Below are positions 54,220 through 62,640 of a stretch of 64,000 bases of DNA, piece by piece (position 1 is the stretch's first letter; every line of letters starts with the position of its first letter). Location of the stretch: the NCBI GenBank assembly GCA_963665185.2, contig CAXXPO010000021.1:124001-188000 (forward strand). Reading direction: 5' to 3'. The position numbers and the translations under genes are program-made. Under the pieces are notes generated by a model. It was not told where the DNA came from. It worked only from the letters and a program-made list of their open reading frames with translations, and did not search any database. Source of the stretch: G963665185 sp963665185 (GTDB lineage: Bacteria; Desulfobacterota; Desulfovibrionia; Desulfovibrionales; Desulfovibrionaceae).

Positions 54220-54752
54220 ACCGTTTTCTGTTGGGCATCTGCATCCTTTGCGCTTTTTGCCTGTTTTTGGCTGCCGCGGCCCAGGCCCAGGACGACAACG
54301 CCACGAAACAAAAGCTTCCGACCAAAATAACCTCGGAAAAACTCAGTTACAGTCAGGAAGGCGAAAAGGTCGTGTTCACCGGTAAGGTGCACGTGGTGCG
54401 GCCGGACTTTGAGTTGTGGGCCGATACCCTGACCGCCTATCTGCAACCCTCTGAAAAAAAAGGTGCTTCCCTGGCAACTTCGAACAGCGCGGATATTGAA
54501 AGGATAGTGGCTGTGGGCAATGTTCGCATCAGGCGCGACGCCCGCACCGGGACCTGCCAGACCGCCACGTACGACATGAAGAAGGGCATGGTGCAGCTCG
54601 AGGGCAATCCCGTGCTTAAGGAAGGCAAGAACTCCATCACCGGGGATATCATCCGGTTGTACACCAAGACCAATCGCAGTGAAGTCATTGGCGGGAAGAA
54701 AAGGGTCGAAGCCGTCTTTTTCACTACCGGCGAAGACCTGCCCAAAAAATAA
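54216..54752 (+). CDS. lptA: LPS transport periplasmic protein LptA
   Basis: 178 residues. Signal peptide FLLGICILCAFCLFLAAAAQAQD (cleavage after AQA), then OstA-like beta strands: KITSEKLSYSQEGEKVVFTGKVHVVRPDFELWADTL, SADIERIVAVGNVRIRRDAR and GMVQLEGNPVLKEGKNSITGDIIRLY. It bridges LPS across the periplasm. Start overlaps the lptC stop by ATGA. lptB begins 5 bp after the stop. Confidence 0.93.
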   Translation: MNRFLLGICILCAFCLFLAAAAQAQDDNATKQKLPTKITSEKLSYSQEGEKVVFTGKVHVVRPDFELWADTLTAYLQPSEKKGASLATSNSADIERIVAVGNVRIRRDARTGTCQTATYDMKKGMVQLEGNPVLKEGKNSITGDIIRLYTKTNRSEVIGGKKRVEAVFFTTGEDLPKK

Positions 54753-54757
54753 TACGC

Positions 54758-55480
54758 ATGTCCCAACTTACCGCTGAACATCTCATCAAACGCTATGGCC
54801 GCCGCGAAGTGGTGCGCGATGTCTCCCTGAGCCTGTCCAAGGGCGAGGTTGTGGGCATTCTGGGTCCCAACGGCGCGGGAAAAACCACCACTTTTTACAT
54901 GCTTGTCGGAGTGGTCAAACCCAATGGCGGCCGCGTCCTGCTCGACGGTCAGGACATCAGCAATTGGCCTCTGCACGAGCGTGCCCGCAACGGCATGAGC
55001 TATTTGCCCCAGGAAAGTTCGGTTTTCACCAAACTTTCGGTTCGGCAGAATCTGGAAATCATTCTGGAGCATACGGGGTTGTCCAAAGCCGACCAGAAAA
55101 CAAAGGCCGATGCCCTGCTCGACGAACTCGGCATCCGCAAACTGGAAAGCCAGAAAGCCCTGCATCTTTCCGGTGGGGAACGGCGTCGGCTGGAAATCGC
55201 CCGCGCCCTGATCCGCGATCCCAAATTCATCCTGCTCGACGAACCTTTTGCCGGAATCGACCCTCTGGCCGTGGATGATATTCAGGTTATCGTGGCCGGA
55301 CTTAAGGACAAGGGGATTGGGGTGCTTATTTCCGACCACAATGTTCGAGAAACCCTGGCCATCTGCGACCGCGCCTACCTTGTCTACGAGGGCGGGATCA
55401 TTCTCGACGGCACGCCGGCCGAGATTGTGAACAACCCTAAGGCCAAGCGGCTTTACCTGGGAGAGCAATTCAGCTTGTAG
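54758..55480 (+). CDS. lptB: LPS export ABC transporter ATPase LptB
   Basis: 240 residues. Walker A GPNGAGKTT near 38, Q-loop YLPQESSVF, signature LSGGERRRLEIARAL and Walker B FILLDEPFAGIDP, with H-loop ISDHNVRETL. It powers LPS extraction from the inner membrane as an LptB2FG complex; lptF and lptG are not in this window. Last gene of the pyrG-kdsA-kdsC-lptCAB unit. In relatives I recall rpoN coming next, but here an inverted-repeat region and tgt follow. Confidence 0.97.
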   Translation: MSQLTAEHLIKRYGRREVVRDVSLSLSKGEVVGILGPNGAGKTTTFYMLVGVVKPNGGRVLLDGQDISNWPLHERARNGMSYLPQESSVFTKLSVRQNLEIILEHTGLSKADQKTKADALLDELGIRKLESQKALHLSGGERRRLEIARALIRDPKFILLDEPFAGIDPLAVDDIQVIVAGLKDKGIGVLISDHNVRETLAICDRAYLVYEGGIILDGTPAEIVNNPKAKRLYLGEQFSL

Positions 55481-55485
55481 GTTTT

Positions 55486-55614
55486 ACGGCTGCGCGGTTT
55501 TTGCGCAGGGCTGCGTTGGAAGGGTGTTTTGTGCAGCGGGATGAAGTTGAGACTCCTATCCCTGCCGCAAAAAACACCCTTTTGCCTTGCCATGCATACA
55601 ACTTGCGCAGCCGT
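55486..55614. repeat. 129-bp nested inverted repeat after lptB
   Basis: Outer arms ACGGCTGCGC (55486-55495) and its exact complement (55605-55614); inner arms AAGGGTGTTTT (55520-55530) and its complement (55571-55581), then a further bulged pairing of 55533-55542 with 55558-55565. Together they could fold into one long arm with internal loops. It fills most of the 289-bp gap between lptB and tgt. Candidates are a MITE/REP-like element, a structured RNA or a composite terminator. Confidence 0.75.
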
Positions 55615-55769
55615 ATGAAGAGGGCTGTTTATCAACATTTGTTTTCTTTTCAGAAAAAAATATGAGGCGGGTTTCGGGTGACACTGTTTCTTCCTGTTTT
55701 CCCGCCCCTTGACCCGGGAGGCGCGAGGCCGTATCCACAGCCGGACGAGAATATGCACAGGTGGTGAGT

Positions 55770-56897
55770 ATGAGCAATCCTGGAGATTTCAAGGTCCTGG
55801 CGCGTGACGGACTGGCGCGCCGCGGCGAACTGCACACGGCGCATGGCGTCGTGCCCACGCCCATCTTCATGCCCGTGGGCACGGTGGGATCGGTAAAGTC
55901 GTTATGTCCCGACGATCTGCATCAGGCGGATGCCAAGATCATTTTGGGCAACACCTATCATTTGTACCTTCGGCCTGGCGACGAAATGTTGGCCCGGCGT
56001 GGTGGGTTGCACGAATTTATGCGCTGGAACAAGCCCATCCTGACGGATTCGGGCGGTTTCCAGGTTTTCAGCCTGTCGAGCCTGCGGACGATCACCGAGG
56101 AAGGCGTGGAATTTCGTTCGCATATCGACGGTTCCAAACATTTTTTTTCGCCGGAAAAAGTGATGTCCATTCAGAACAATATCGGATCGGACATCATGAT
56201 GGTTCTGGACGAGTGCGTGCCGTTCGGCGCGGACCGTGAATACACGGAACGGTCACTCCAGCTGACCACGCGCTGGGCGCGTCGCTGTCGAGAGGCACAC
56301 CCCAGGGGAAAGAACGGCCAGCTGCTGTTCGGCATTGTGCAGGGCGGGTTTTATGAGGATCTGCGCGCCATGAGTGCGCGTGAGCTGATGGAGATAGATT
56401 TTGACGGTTTTGCCATCGGCGGTCTTTCCGTGGGCGAGTCCAAAGAGGAAATGCTCACCCTGATGCGTTCCACTGCGCCGCTTCTGCCGCAGGACAAGCC
56501 GCGCTATCTGATGGGCGTGGGAACGCCTATGGATATATTGAACGGCATCCGGACGGGCATCGACATGTTTGATTGCGTTCTTCCCACCCGCAATGCCCGG
56601 AACGGGACCTTGTACACGTCCCAGGGCAAGGTGAACATAAAACGGGCCGAATTTCGTGAAAACGACGAACCGCTTGATCCCAAATGTACGTGCTACACCT
56701 GCCGGACTTTTTCCAAGGCCTACCTGCGCCATCTGTACATGGCCAAGGAGCTGCTTTCGTACCGCTTGAACACGATCCACAATGTGCATTATTTTCTGGA
56801 ACTTGCCCGTGGAGCGCGCCAGGCTATCGAAGAAGGACGTTTCGAAGCCTACCGCGCTGCAGTGGAAGCCGTGTATCCCGGAGAAACACCTGTATAA
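55770..56897 (+). CDS. tgt: tRNA-guanine transglycosylase (queuine)
   Basis: 375 residues. Catalytic motifs: ILTDSGGFQVFSL (Asp general acid), QGGFYEDLR, AIGGLSVGE and the nucleophile region FDCVLPTRNARNG. Zinc site CTCYTC with a further Cys/His near NTIHN. It exchanges G34 for preQ1 in tRNAs for Asp, Asn, His and Tyr. Start ATG 55770 follows AGGTGG; a GTG nine bases upstream is in frame. It is convergent with glnK and followed by two strong hairpins. Confidence 0.97.
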   Translation: MSNPGDFKVLARDGLARRGELHTAHGVVPTPIFMPVGTVGSVKSLCPDDLHQADAKIILGNTYHLYLRPGDEMLARRGGLHEFMRWNKPILTDSGGFQVFSLSSLRTITEEGVEFRSHIDGSKHFFSPEKVMSIQNNIGSDIMMVLDECVPFGADREYTERSLQLTTRWARRCREAHPRGKNGQLLFGIVQGGFYEDLRAMSARELMEIDFDGFAIGGLSVGESKEEMLTLMRSTAPLLPQDKPRYLMGVGTPMDILNGIRTGIDMFDCVLPTRNARNGTLYTSQGKVNIKRAEFRENDEPLDPKCTCYTCRTFSKAYLRHLYMAKELLSYRLNTIHNVHYFLELARGARQAIEEGRFEAYRAAVEAVYPGETPV

Positions 56898-56991
56898 GGT
56901 TGTTGGGAAACATCAGTGTCGACCGTGACGGGCTGTTGCAAAGGCCGGAAAAGCGGAAAAACGCCAGGACGCTCTGCTGAGCGGAAAGATT

Positions 56992-57077
56992 GAGAAGCCC
57001 CCCCTATGCACGGAAGTGCACAGGGGGGGGCTTCTCATTGAAGAAGAGGTCCCGGCAGGGGTGGAGCCTGCCGGGAC
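56992..57077. terminator. Two tandem hairpins between convergent tgt and glnK
   Basis: First hairpin at 56992-57036: a 13-bp C7/G7 stem with an inner TGCAC/GTGCA pairing. Second at 57049-57077: an 11-bp perfect stem with a 7-base loop. Neither has a clear T-run, but their position between converging genes suggests bidirectional termination or transcript end protection. Confidence 0.6.
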
Positions 57078-57125
57078 CAGGGATGGATGGAAGATCCAAT
57101 CTTCGTGGGGTGCTGGAGATCTGGT

Positions 57126-57461
57126 TTAACCTACCAGGGTATCTTCTCCGGTCCGGATGCGCCTGGTGCGGATAATGTCCTGGACAAATATCACGCCATC
57201 GCCTTCCTTGCCTGTCTTTGCGCTCGTGGAGATTGTATCGATGACGGTGTCCACAAGTTCTTCAGGGACTGCCATGTCCAGCCGGAGCTTTTTGAGCAGA
57301 TTCACTTCCATTACCACACCGCGGTAGGTTTCGGTGAATCCTCCCTGACGTCCGCTGCCCAGAACGTTGGTCACAGACAGGGAGTAGACGTTTTTTGCGT
57401 AAAGGGCCTGCTTGACGGCATTGAGCCGTTCGGGGCGAATATATGCGATGATGAGCTTCAT
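57126..57461 (-). CDS. glnK: PII nitrogen-regulatory protein (GlnK type)
   Basis: 111 residues. PII fold: MKLIIAYIRPERLNAVKQALYAKNVYSLSVTNVLG, T-loop GRQGGFTETYRGVVMEV, and the end GDGVIFVQDIIRTRRIRTGE. PII reports nitrogen and energy state by binding ATP/ADP and 2-oxoglutarate, and blocks AmtB. In the T-loop, Tyr51, which is uridylylated in enterobacteria, is replaced by Met, while Tyr46 is kept, so classical uridylylation is unlikely. It lies 16 bp downstream of amt in one transcript. Confidence 0.93.
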   Translation of the reverse strand: MKLIIAYIRPERLNAVKQALYAKNVYSLSVTNVLGSGRQGGFTETYRGVVMEVNLLKKLRLDMAVPEELVDTVIDTISTSAKTGKEGDGVIFVQDIIRTRRIRTGEDTLVG

Positions 57462-57477
57462 TTTTTTTCTCCTTGAG

Positions 57478-58857
57478 CTATTCCGTGCGGAAGATCTGGA
57501 ACCCGGCGTAGGCTTCGCTGCCGTGTTCGGAGATGTCCAGGCCCTTAAGCTCTTCGTCAGGTGTTACACGAATGCCGAAGGTGGACTTGACCAGCTTGAA
57601 GGCGGCATAACCCATGCCGAAGGCCCAGGCAAAGACCGTGACCACGCCCAGCAACTGCACACCCAGCATATCGAATCCGCCGCCGTAGAGCAGGCCGCCG
57701 GTTCCGTCGTTCAGACCGGGCACGGTGAACAGGCCCACGGCCAGGGTGCCCCAGGCGCCACAGACGCCGTGAACCGAGACCGCACCTACGGGGTCGTCGA
57801 TGCGCAAAACCTTGTCGATGAACTCAACGGACAGAACCACCAGGAGGCCGGCAATAAATCCTATGACCAGGGAGCCGACCGGCGAGACCGTGTAGCAGCC
57901 GGCCGTGATGCCGACCAGCCCGGCCAGTGCGCCGTTCATGGTCATGGACATGTCGGGCTTGCCAAAGCGGATCCACGAGATGATCATTGCTCCGAGCAAA
58001 CCTGCGGAAGCGGCCAGGGAGGTGTTCACGGCAATCAGCCCGATGCTGTTGTCCGCGGTTGTGGTGGAGCCGGGGTTGAATCCGAACCAGCCGAACCAGA
58101 GGATGAACACGCCCAACGCGGCCAGGGGGATGTTGTGTCCGGGAATGGCGTTGGCTTTTCCATCCGGAGAGTACTTCCCTATACGCGGTCCCAGGACCAT
58201 GGCCCCTGCCAGGGCGACCCATCCGCCGACCGAGTGGACGACCGTGGAACCGGCAAAGTCCATGAAGCCCAGTCCTTCAAGCCATCCTGCCGATGCGTCA
58301 CCGTTCAGGCTGCCCCAGGCCCAGTGGCCGGAAATGGGGTATATCAGGCCCGTTACAATGACGCTGACAACGACGTAGGAACTGAATTTGGTACGCTCGG
58401 CAATCCCGCCGGAAACAATGGTGGCTGCGGTGGCTGCGAACACACTCTGGAAGAACCAGAAGGTGAAGCCGAAACCGTCCAGGTTTCCGTAGTCCAGCAG
58501 GAAATCCGACAGGAAGAAGTTCTTCGCGCCGATGAACCCGCCGATGTCCGTGCCGAACATCAGGGCGAATCCGAACAGGAAAAAGACGATTTGTCCTGCA
58601 CCAAAATCGAGGAAGTTCTTCATGAGAATGTTGCCTGCACTTTTGGCGCGGGTGAACCCGGCTTCCACACAGGCAAACCCCGCCTGCATGAACATGACCA
58701 GGATGGCGGCCAGCAGTGTCCAGAGAATGTTTGCGTTGTCCTGGCTCAATGCGGCCACTTCTTCGGCGGCGTAAACTGAGGCTGGGACGAGCAGGGCAGC
58801 CAATGCAAGGCTCCCTACTGGCAGAATTTTGAGAAACGGGTTGGGAATGCGCAACAT
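57478..58857 (-). CDS. amt: Ammonium transporter Amt
   Basis: 459 residues. Signal peptide (LPVGSLALAALLVPASVYA, cleavage before AEE), then 11 membrane helices. Conserved elements: MQAGFACVEAGFTRAKSAGNILMKN, FFQSVFAATAATIVSGGIAER, pore His in STVVHSVGGWVAL and its partner in GAVSVHGVCGAWG, and WFGWFGFNPGS. It conducts ammonium and is gated by GlnK, encoded just downstream. A sigma-54 element lies about 55 bp upstream, so nitrogen limitation probably induces the pair through an enhancer-binding protein not seen here. Confidence 0.97.
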   Translation of the reverse strand: MLRIPNPFLKILPVGSLALAALLVPASVYAAEEVAALSQDNANILWTLLAAILVMFMQAGFACVEAGFTRAKSAGNILMKNFLDFGAGQIVFFLFGFALMFGTDIGGFIGAKNFFLSDFLLDYGNLDGFGFTFWFFQSVFAATAATIVSGGIAERTKFSSYVVVSVIVTGLIYPISGHWAWGSLNGDASAGWLEGLGFMDFAGSTVVHSVGGWVALAGAMVLGPRIGKYSPDGKANAIPGHNIPLAALGVFILWFGWFGFNPGSTTTADNSIGLIAVNTSLAASAGLLGAMIISWIRFGKPDMSMTMNGALAGLVGITAGCYTVSPVGSLVIGFIAGLLVVLSVEFIDKVLRIDDPVGAVSVHGVCGAWGTLAVGLFTVPGLNDGTGGLLYGGGFDMLGVQLLGVVTVFAWAFGMGYAAFKLVKSTFGIRVTPDEELKGLDISEHGSEAYAGFQIFRTE

Positions 58858-58910
58858 ATGAAAAACCTCCTTGGTTTGCGCGGCATGAAATCCGTCGTCC
58901 AGAAGGTCTT

Positions 58911-58926
58911 TGCAGAAGGTGTGCCG
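58911..58926 (-). promoter_or_regulatory. Sigma-54 (-24/-12) promoter of amt-glnK
   Basis: On the minus strand the element reads CGGCACACCTTCTGCA: GG at -24 and GC at -12 with exactly 10 bases between, and the GGCAC core intact. The predicted start is near 58900, giving a leader of about 43 bases before the amt ATG at 58857. rpoN itself is at 16944 in this window. Confidence 0.8.
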
Positions 58927-59047
58927 TTTTTCTAAAATGTTAAAATATAAGGATTATCTTCAGGTTGGCTTGATCAGTATTTACATTTATGAAAATTAGG
59001 TACATCGAAAGGGTGGCTAATAATGTCGTTTCTAACAATTTTGTAAG

Positions 59048-60157
59048 TCAAGTATTTCTGATTCCTTGGTACATCACCATGGTCTGACGCAGGAAGTCCC
59101 TGCCGCCGAACTGGCTCATTATTTCCTGCTCGGTGCGAAGCAGGTCGGCCCGGTAATGGCTGTCCTCGATAACGCTTGCCAGGGTGCGGGCCATGGCGGA
59201 AACATCGCCAGCCGGAACCAGCCCCAGCGGAGGCACGATGTCCGGCAGAACGCCCACATCCGTGGCAATCAGGGGACGGGTGCAGGCCATTATTTCCATG
59301 GGCGCACGGGCAATGGTTTCGGAAAACAGCGATGCGGAAACACCCACGTCGAGAGCGCTGATGCATTCGGCCAAATCCGAGCGGGTGCCGCTGATGGTCG
59401 TGATTTTGCGTACTCCGTAGCGTGAACACCACTCCCAGACCTGCTCTTCCGTGGTATCTGTGGCAAACCCGATGAAGAAAATCCTGATATTGTGCAAACC
59501 GTGTTGGTGGTAGCACAGGGACAACGCCTGGATGAATTCATGTTGCCCTTTGACCAGGTCGAACCGTCCGACCATGCCGACCACCACGTCGTCATCCGTA
59601 AAGCCGAATTCCGCTCGAATCCGTTTGCGTCCGGCAGCGTCAAAATGGTATTTTTCCTTGTCCACTCCGCCCAGGATGGTCCACAGTTTTTCCGCCGGAA
59701 GGCCCATGGTGTTCTGAAAGTGGCGTGCCATGCGCGAGTTGGTGGCAACCACGGCATCGGCCGCTCGTCCGTGCAGCCAGCGATTGAACACGTTGTTCTT
59801 GGGAAGGCGTTGGTCGCCTCGGGTGCGGACCAGTCCGAACCCACCCAGCTGTTTGCGCAACATGCCCCAAAGAATGAAGGATTCGCCCCGGTGGCAGTTC
59901 ACGATGTCCGGCTGGAAATCGAGCACCAATCGACGCATACGTCTGTACAGCTGGGCAACTTCAAGCGGATTGGTCGTGTTGCAGTCCAGGGCAAGATGGG
60001 AGATTCCCATTTTTCGCGCATATTCTTCGGTTTCCGTACCGGGGAGAACAAGGCAGAGGGATTCGTGTCCGGCCTGTTCCATGAGTTGTCCCAGATACAG
60101 GCCGTACCAGGCAGTGGCATTGAAAAAACGAACGTTTACGACTTGTATTGCACGCAT
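59048..60157 (-). CDS. Glycosyltransferase family 4 protein
   Basis: 369 residues, GT-B fold. N-terminal part has VVNVRFFNATAWYGLYLGQLMEQAGHESLCL. C-terminal part has VVVGMVGRFDLVKGQHEFIQAL, FFIGFATDTTEEQVW, TISGTRSDLAECISALDVGVSASLFSETIARAPMEIMACTRPLIATDVGVLPDIV, the sugar-nucleotide-binding E-x7-E region (SETIARAPME). It probably extends LPS or another surface glycan in the cytoplasm; donor and acceptor are unknown. No other glycan genes adjoin it. Downstream lie amt and glnK, 190 bp away. Confidence 0.9.
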   Translation of the reverse strand: MRAIQVVNVRFFNATAWYGLYLGQLMEQAGHESLCLVLPGTETEEYARKMGISHLALDCNTTNPLEVAQLYRRMRRLVLDFQPDIVNCHRGESFILWGMLRKQLGGFGLVRTRGDQRLPKNNVFNRWLHGRAADAVVATNSRMARHFQNTMGLPAEKLWTILGGVDKEKYHFDAAGRKRIRAEFGFTDDDVVVGMVGRFDLVKGQHEFIQALSLCYHQHGLHNIRIFFIGFATDTTEEQVWEWCSRYGVRKITTISGTRSDLAECISALDVGVSASLFSETIARAPMEIMACTRPLIATDVGVLPDIVPPLGLVPAGDVSAMARTLASVIEDSHYRADLLRTEQEIMSQFGGRDFLRQTMVMYQGIRNT

Positions 60158-60233
60158 GGCGGGAACTATGGCGGCTCACCCGGAAAAAGGCAAGCCGCTC
60201 TGCAGGGGCTGAAAAACCGGGCGGTTCAAATTT

Positions 60234-60512
60234 CTATTCCATGCCCAGAGAGAACATGTTCTCCAGGTCGAGCTTGGAAAATGTCCGGAAGGCAATGAGG
60301 GTTTCGGAGTGTTCAATCCCGTCCACTGTGAGGAATCCTTCCGTGACCGTGGTGGCCAGACCGTCGTTGTCCTGGGCGCGGATCATGGCGACGATATCGA
60401 AGCGGCCCCCCACGGAATAGACTTCGCTGACATTTTTGATTTCCAGCAGGGCGTTTGCAACGGCATTGACTTTTTTAGGCTGGACCTTGAGCAGGACGAT
60501 GGCTGTGACCAT
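60234..60512 (-). CDS. Stand-alone AsnC/Lrp ligand-binding domain protein
   Basis: 92 residues, the RAM (regulation of amino acid metabolism) domain alone: MVTAIVLLKVQPKKVNAVANALLEIKNVSEVYSVGGRFDIVAMIRAQDND. The DNA-binding half of Lrp proteins is missing, and the start ATG 60512 has GGAGA upstream, so this is a complete short protein. Such domains oligomerise and bind amino acids or modulate full Lrp proteins. It precedes the glycosyltransferase by 76 bp on the same strand; whether the two share a transcript is unclear. Confidence 0.85.
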   Translation of the reverse strand: MVTAIVLLKVQPKKVNAVANALLEIKNVSEVYSVGGRFDIVAMIRAQDNDGLATTVTEGFLTVDGIEHSETLIAFRTFSKLDLENMFSLGME

Positions 60513-60698
60513 GGCATTCTCCAGAAGATGATTGGGGATTTTTGAACGTGCAACCGCCTGCAGAATAGCCCATGCCACGGGCGACCCGCAAGGAAAGGTG
60601 TGAAGAAAAGAATATATGCCAGAGAAAATATAATGGTCCGCCCTGTATGAGGGTGTTACTTGTTGGTTGACAGTGACACCTCTTCAAGGAATTCGAAT

Positions 60699-61100
60699 AT
60701 GTCTTTTAGTCAGTTCACCTCGGAAAGTGGAACCGTGCAGGACGAAACAGACGTAAGCCGTCAGGGCGACCGGAGACTTGAGCTGCTTAATTTTATCGCA
60801 GCCATGCATGTGTGGTCGCTCAGAGGCATTAAACGCGATATCAGCCTGTACGCCATCCTATGTGTTTTTTTCAGCGCCCTGTTGGGGGTTTTCATTGCAA
60901 CAGGCGGAAATTTCGATTTTTTTGGAAAGTTTTCCCTGGCGGCAATTGTGCTGGCTGGACTCGCCAGTGCCTACCGGTTGGATGCGCGTTACCGAAGAGC
61001 CAGGGCAACCCGTTCCGAGCTTCGTCAAACCACCGATGAAATGCGTTCCCTGGGGGCCAGCGTACCTGATGCGGACGATATTCCTGCTCTCAGGCAATAG
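60699..61100 (+). CDS. Small membrane protein of unknown function
   Basis: 133 residues. Polar N terminus, then two predicted membrane helices (ISLYAILCVFFSALLGVFIATG about 51-72 and FSLAAIVLAGLASAYRL about 79-95) and a basic C-terminal helix (DARYRRARATRSELRQTTDEMRS). Not recognised. Start ATG 60699 follows AAGGA. Its 3' end overlaps the end of the convergent ABC ATPase gene by 11 bases. Confidence 0.6.
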   Translation: MSFSQFTSESGTVQDETDVSRQGDRRLELLNFIAAMHVWSLRGIKRDISLYAILCVFFSALLGVFIATGGNFDFFGKFSLAAIVLAGLASAYRLDARYRRARATRSELRQTTDEMRSLGASVPDADDIPALRQ

Positions 61101-61710
61101 CTGCCTGCCTCGCTTCAAAGACATCCACCATCCTGCTGCACAGCCGGTGGAGCAGGAACTCGTCGTGACTGATGACAAGGACTCCTATGTTTTGCCGCGT
61201 GGCCTGTTTTCTCAGGGCATTCCATATCTGCGCCTGGGTCAGGCTGTCGAGCATGGCAGTTGCTTCATCCGCCACCAGATACCGCGTACTCGGACCGAGC
61301 GCCCGGCACAGGGCGATGCGTGAAAGCTCCCCGCCGGACAGTTCGTGCGGGTAGCGATCCAGCCATGCCTTGCGGACACCCAGGGCGTCCATCAGTTCCG
61401 GGGTGGGCGTGAATCCTTCGGTAAGAATCTGGCGGGCCTTCCAGCGAGGATTCATGGCCAGTTCGGGGTGCTGATAGAGCAACTGGACCGGGCAGGCCGA
61501 TTCGCGCGGCAGAGAGTTTCCATCCACGCGAACCTGGCCGGAATCGGGTGGAAGATAGCCTGTCAGAATTCGCCCAAGGGTTGATTTCCCGCAGCCGCTG
61601 GGACCGGGCAGTCCGACGATTTCCCCCTGCCCCACGGAAATGTCCAGGCCGTAAAATATCCAAGGGGTTGTGGCGGTGTAGCGGAATCCGAGATTTTTTC
61701 CTTCAAGCAT
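61090..61710 (-). CDS. Peptide/nickel ABC importer ATPase (second, short)
   Basis: 206 residues. Walker A GPSGCGKST near 37, Q-loop LLYQHPELAMNPRW, signature LSGGELSRIALCRAL and Walker B YLVADEATAMLD. The C-terminal oligopeptide domain is lacking, as in NikE-like subunits. Start ATG 61710 lies inside the upstream ATPase gene, overlapping by 8 bases. Last gene of an importer operon read on the minus strand; no substrate-binding protein is in the window. Confidence 0.88.
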   Translation of the reverse strand: MLEGKNLGFRYTATTPWIFYGLDISVGQGEIVGLPGPSGCGKSTLGRILTGYLPPDSGQVRVDGNSLPRESACPVQLLYQHPELAMNPRWKARQILTEGFTPTPELMDALGVRKAWLDRYPHELSGGELSRIALCRALGPSTRYLVADEATAMLDSLTQAQIWNALRKQATRQNIGVLVISHDEFLLHRLCSRMVDVFEARQAAIA

Positions 61711-62638
61711 TGTGGCACCTCACCCATCCGTTTTCCCATTGGCGCAGGACGGGCACGCTGCATGTGCAGTCGGTTGAACTGCGGCTGCATTTTTCCGCAA
61801 AGCAGCATCCCGCACTTCCGTTGGATGAAAAGTCCGCCATGCCCGGCCAATCCGTGAACTCGCGTCCCGGCAGAGAACGCCACAGCGCCCTTGTATAGGG
61901 ATGACGCGGCCCGGCTGTTTGGTTCGTTTCCGTGAAGACCTTGGCATCCACCATTTCCAGGGTCATGCCCGCATGGAAGACGGCCACCTTGTCTGCCACC
62001 TGCAAGGCGGCGGCGATGTCGTGCGTGATGATGACCACGCCCCGCCCCTCGTCCGCCAGTTGCCGCAGGTGGGACAATGCATCGGCCAGCACAGCACCGT
62101 CCAGACCGGTGGTGGGCTCGTCGGCGATGATGAGTTCCGCCTGTCCGGCCGTTGCCGTGGCGGTCAGGGCGCGACGGGCCATGCCGCCCGAGAGTTGGAA
62201 GGGAAAGAGGCGGGTGGTTTCGCGGGGCAGGCTGTAGCGGGAAAAGGCCTTTTCTCTTGCTTGTCGGGCGGATGGGCGGTCCAGTCCGGAGAGATGCGCG
62301 GCCTGTTCCACTTGTCTGCCGATCCGCAGCAGTGGGTTGAGAAACCCTACGGATTGGGGGATCAGGGCGATTTTTCGCCCCCGCAGGAGTCTTGCTTGTT
62401 TCGGGGTGATGCTTTGTCCCTTGAATAATATTTCCCCCCCCACCGTGGCATTGGAAGGCAGCAGCCCGAGCACGGCATGTGCAAGCAGGCTTTTTCCCGA
62501 GCCGGATTCGCCCACCACGGCCACTACCTCACCGGGAGCGACTTGCAGGTCCAGCCGTTGCACCGGATGGATGGTATGACGGGAAAGCCAGGCGCCGTAC
62601 CGGGTGAAACTGATGTGCAGTCCGCTGATTGCGAGCAT
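61703..62638 (-). CDS. Peptide/nickel ABC importer ATPase (first)
   Basis: 311 residues. Walker A GESGSGKSLLAHAVLG near 42, Q-loop IPQSVGFLNPLLRIG, signature LSGGMARRALTATA and Walker B ELIIADEPTTGLD, then the oligopeptide-transporter C-terminal region with Cys-rich tail CCFAEKCSRSSTDCTC (about 280-297), a likely Fe-S or metal site typical of Dpp/OppD-like proteins. Start ATG 62638 lies two bases after the permease stop. Although the frame is open into the permease, this is a separate gene. Confidence 0.92.
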   Translation of the reverse strand: MLAISGLHISFTRYGAWLSRHTIHPVQRLDLQVAPGEVVAVVGESGSGKSLLAHAVLGLLPSNATVGGEILFKGQSITPKQARLLRGRKIALIPQSVGFLNPLLRIGRQVEQAAHLSGLDRPSARQAREKAFSRYSLPRETTRLFPFQLSGGMARRALTATATAGQAELIIADEPTTGLDGAVLADALSHLRQLADEGRGVVIITHDIAAALQVADKVAVFHAGMTLEMVDAKVFTETNQTAGPRHPYTRALWRSLPGREFTDWPGMADFSSNGSAGCCFAEKCSRSSTDCTCSVPVLRQWENGWVRCHNA

Positions 62639-62640
62639 GG

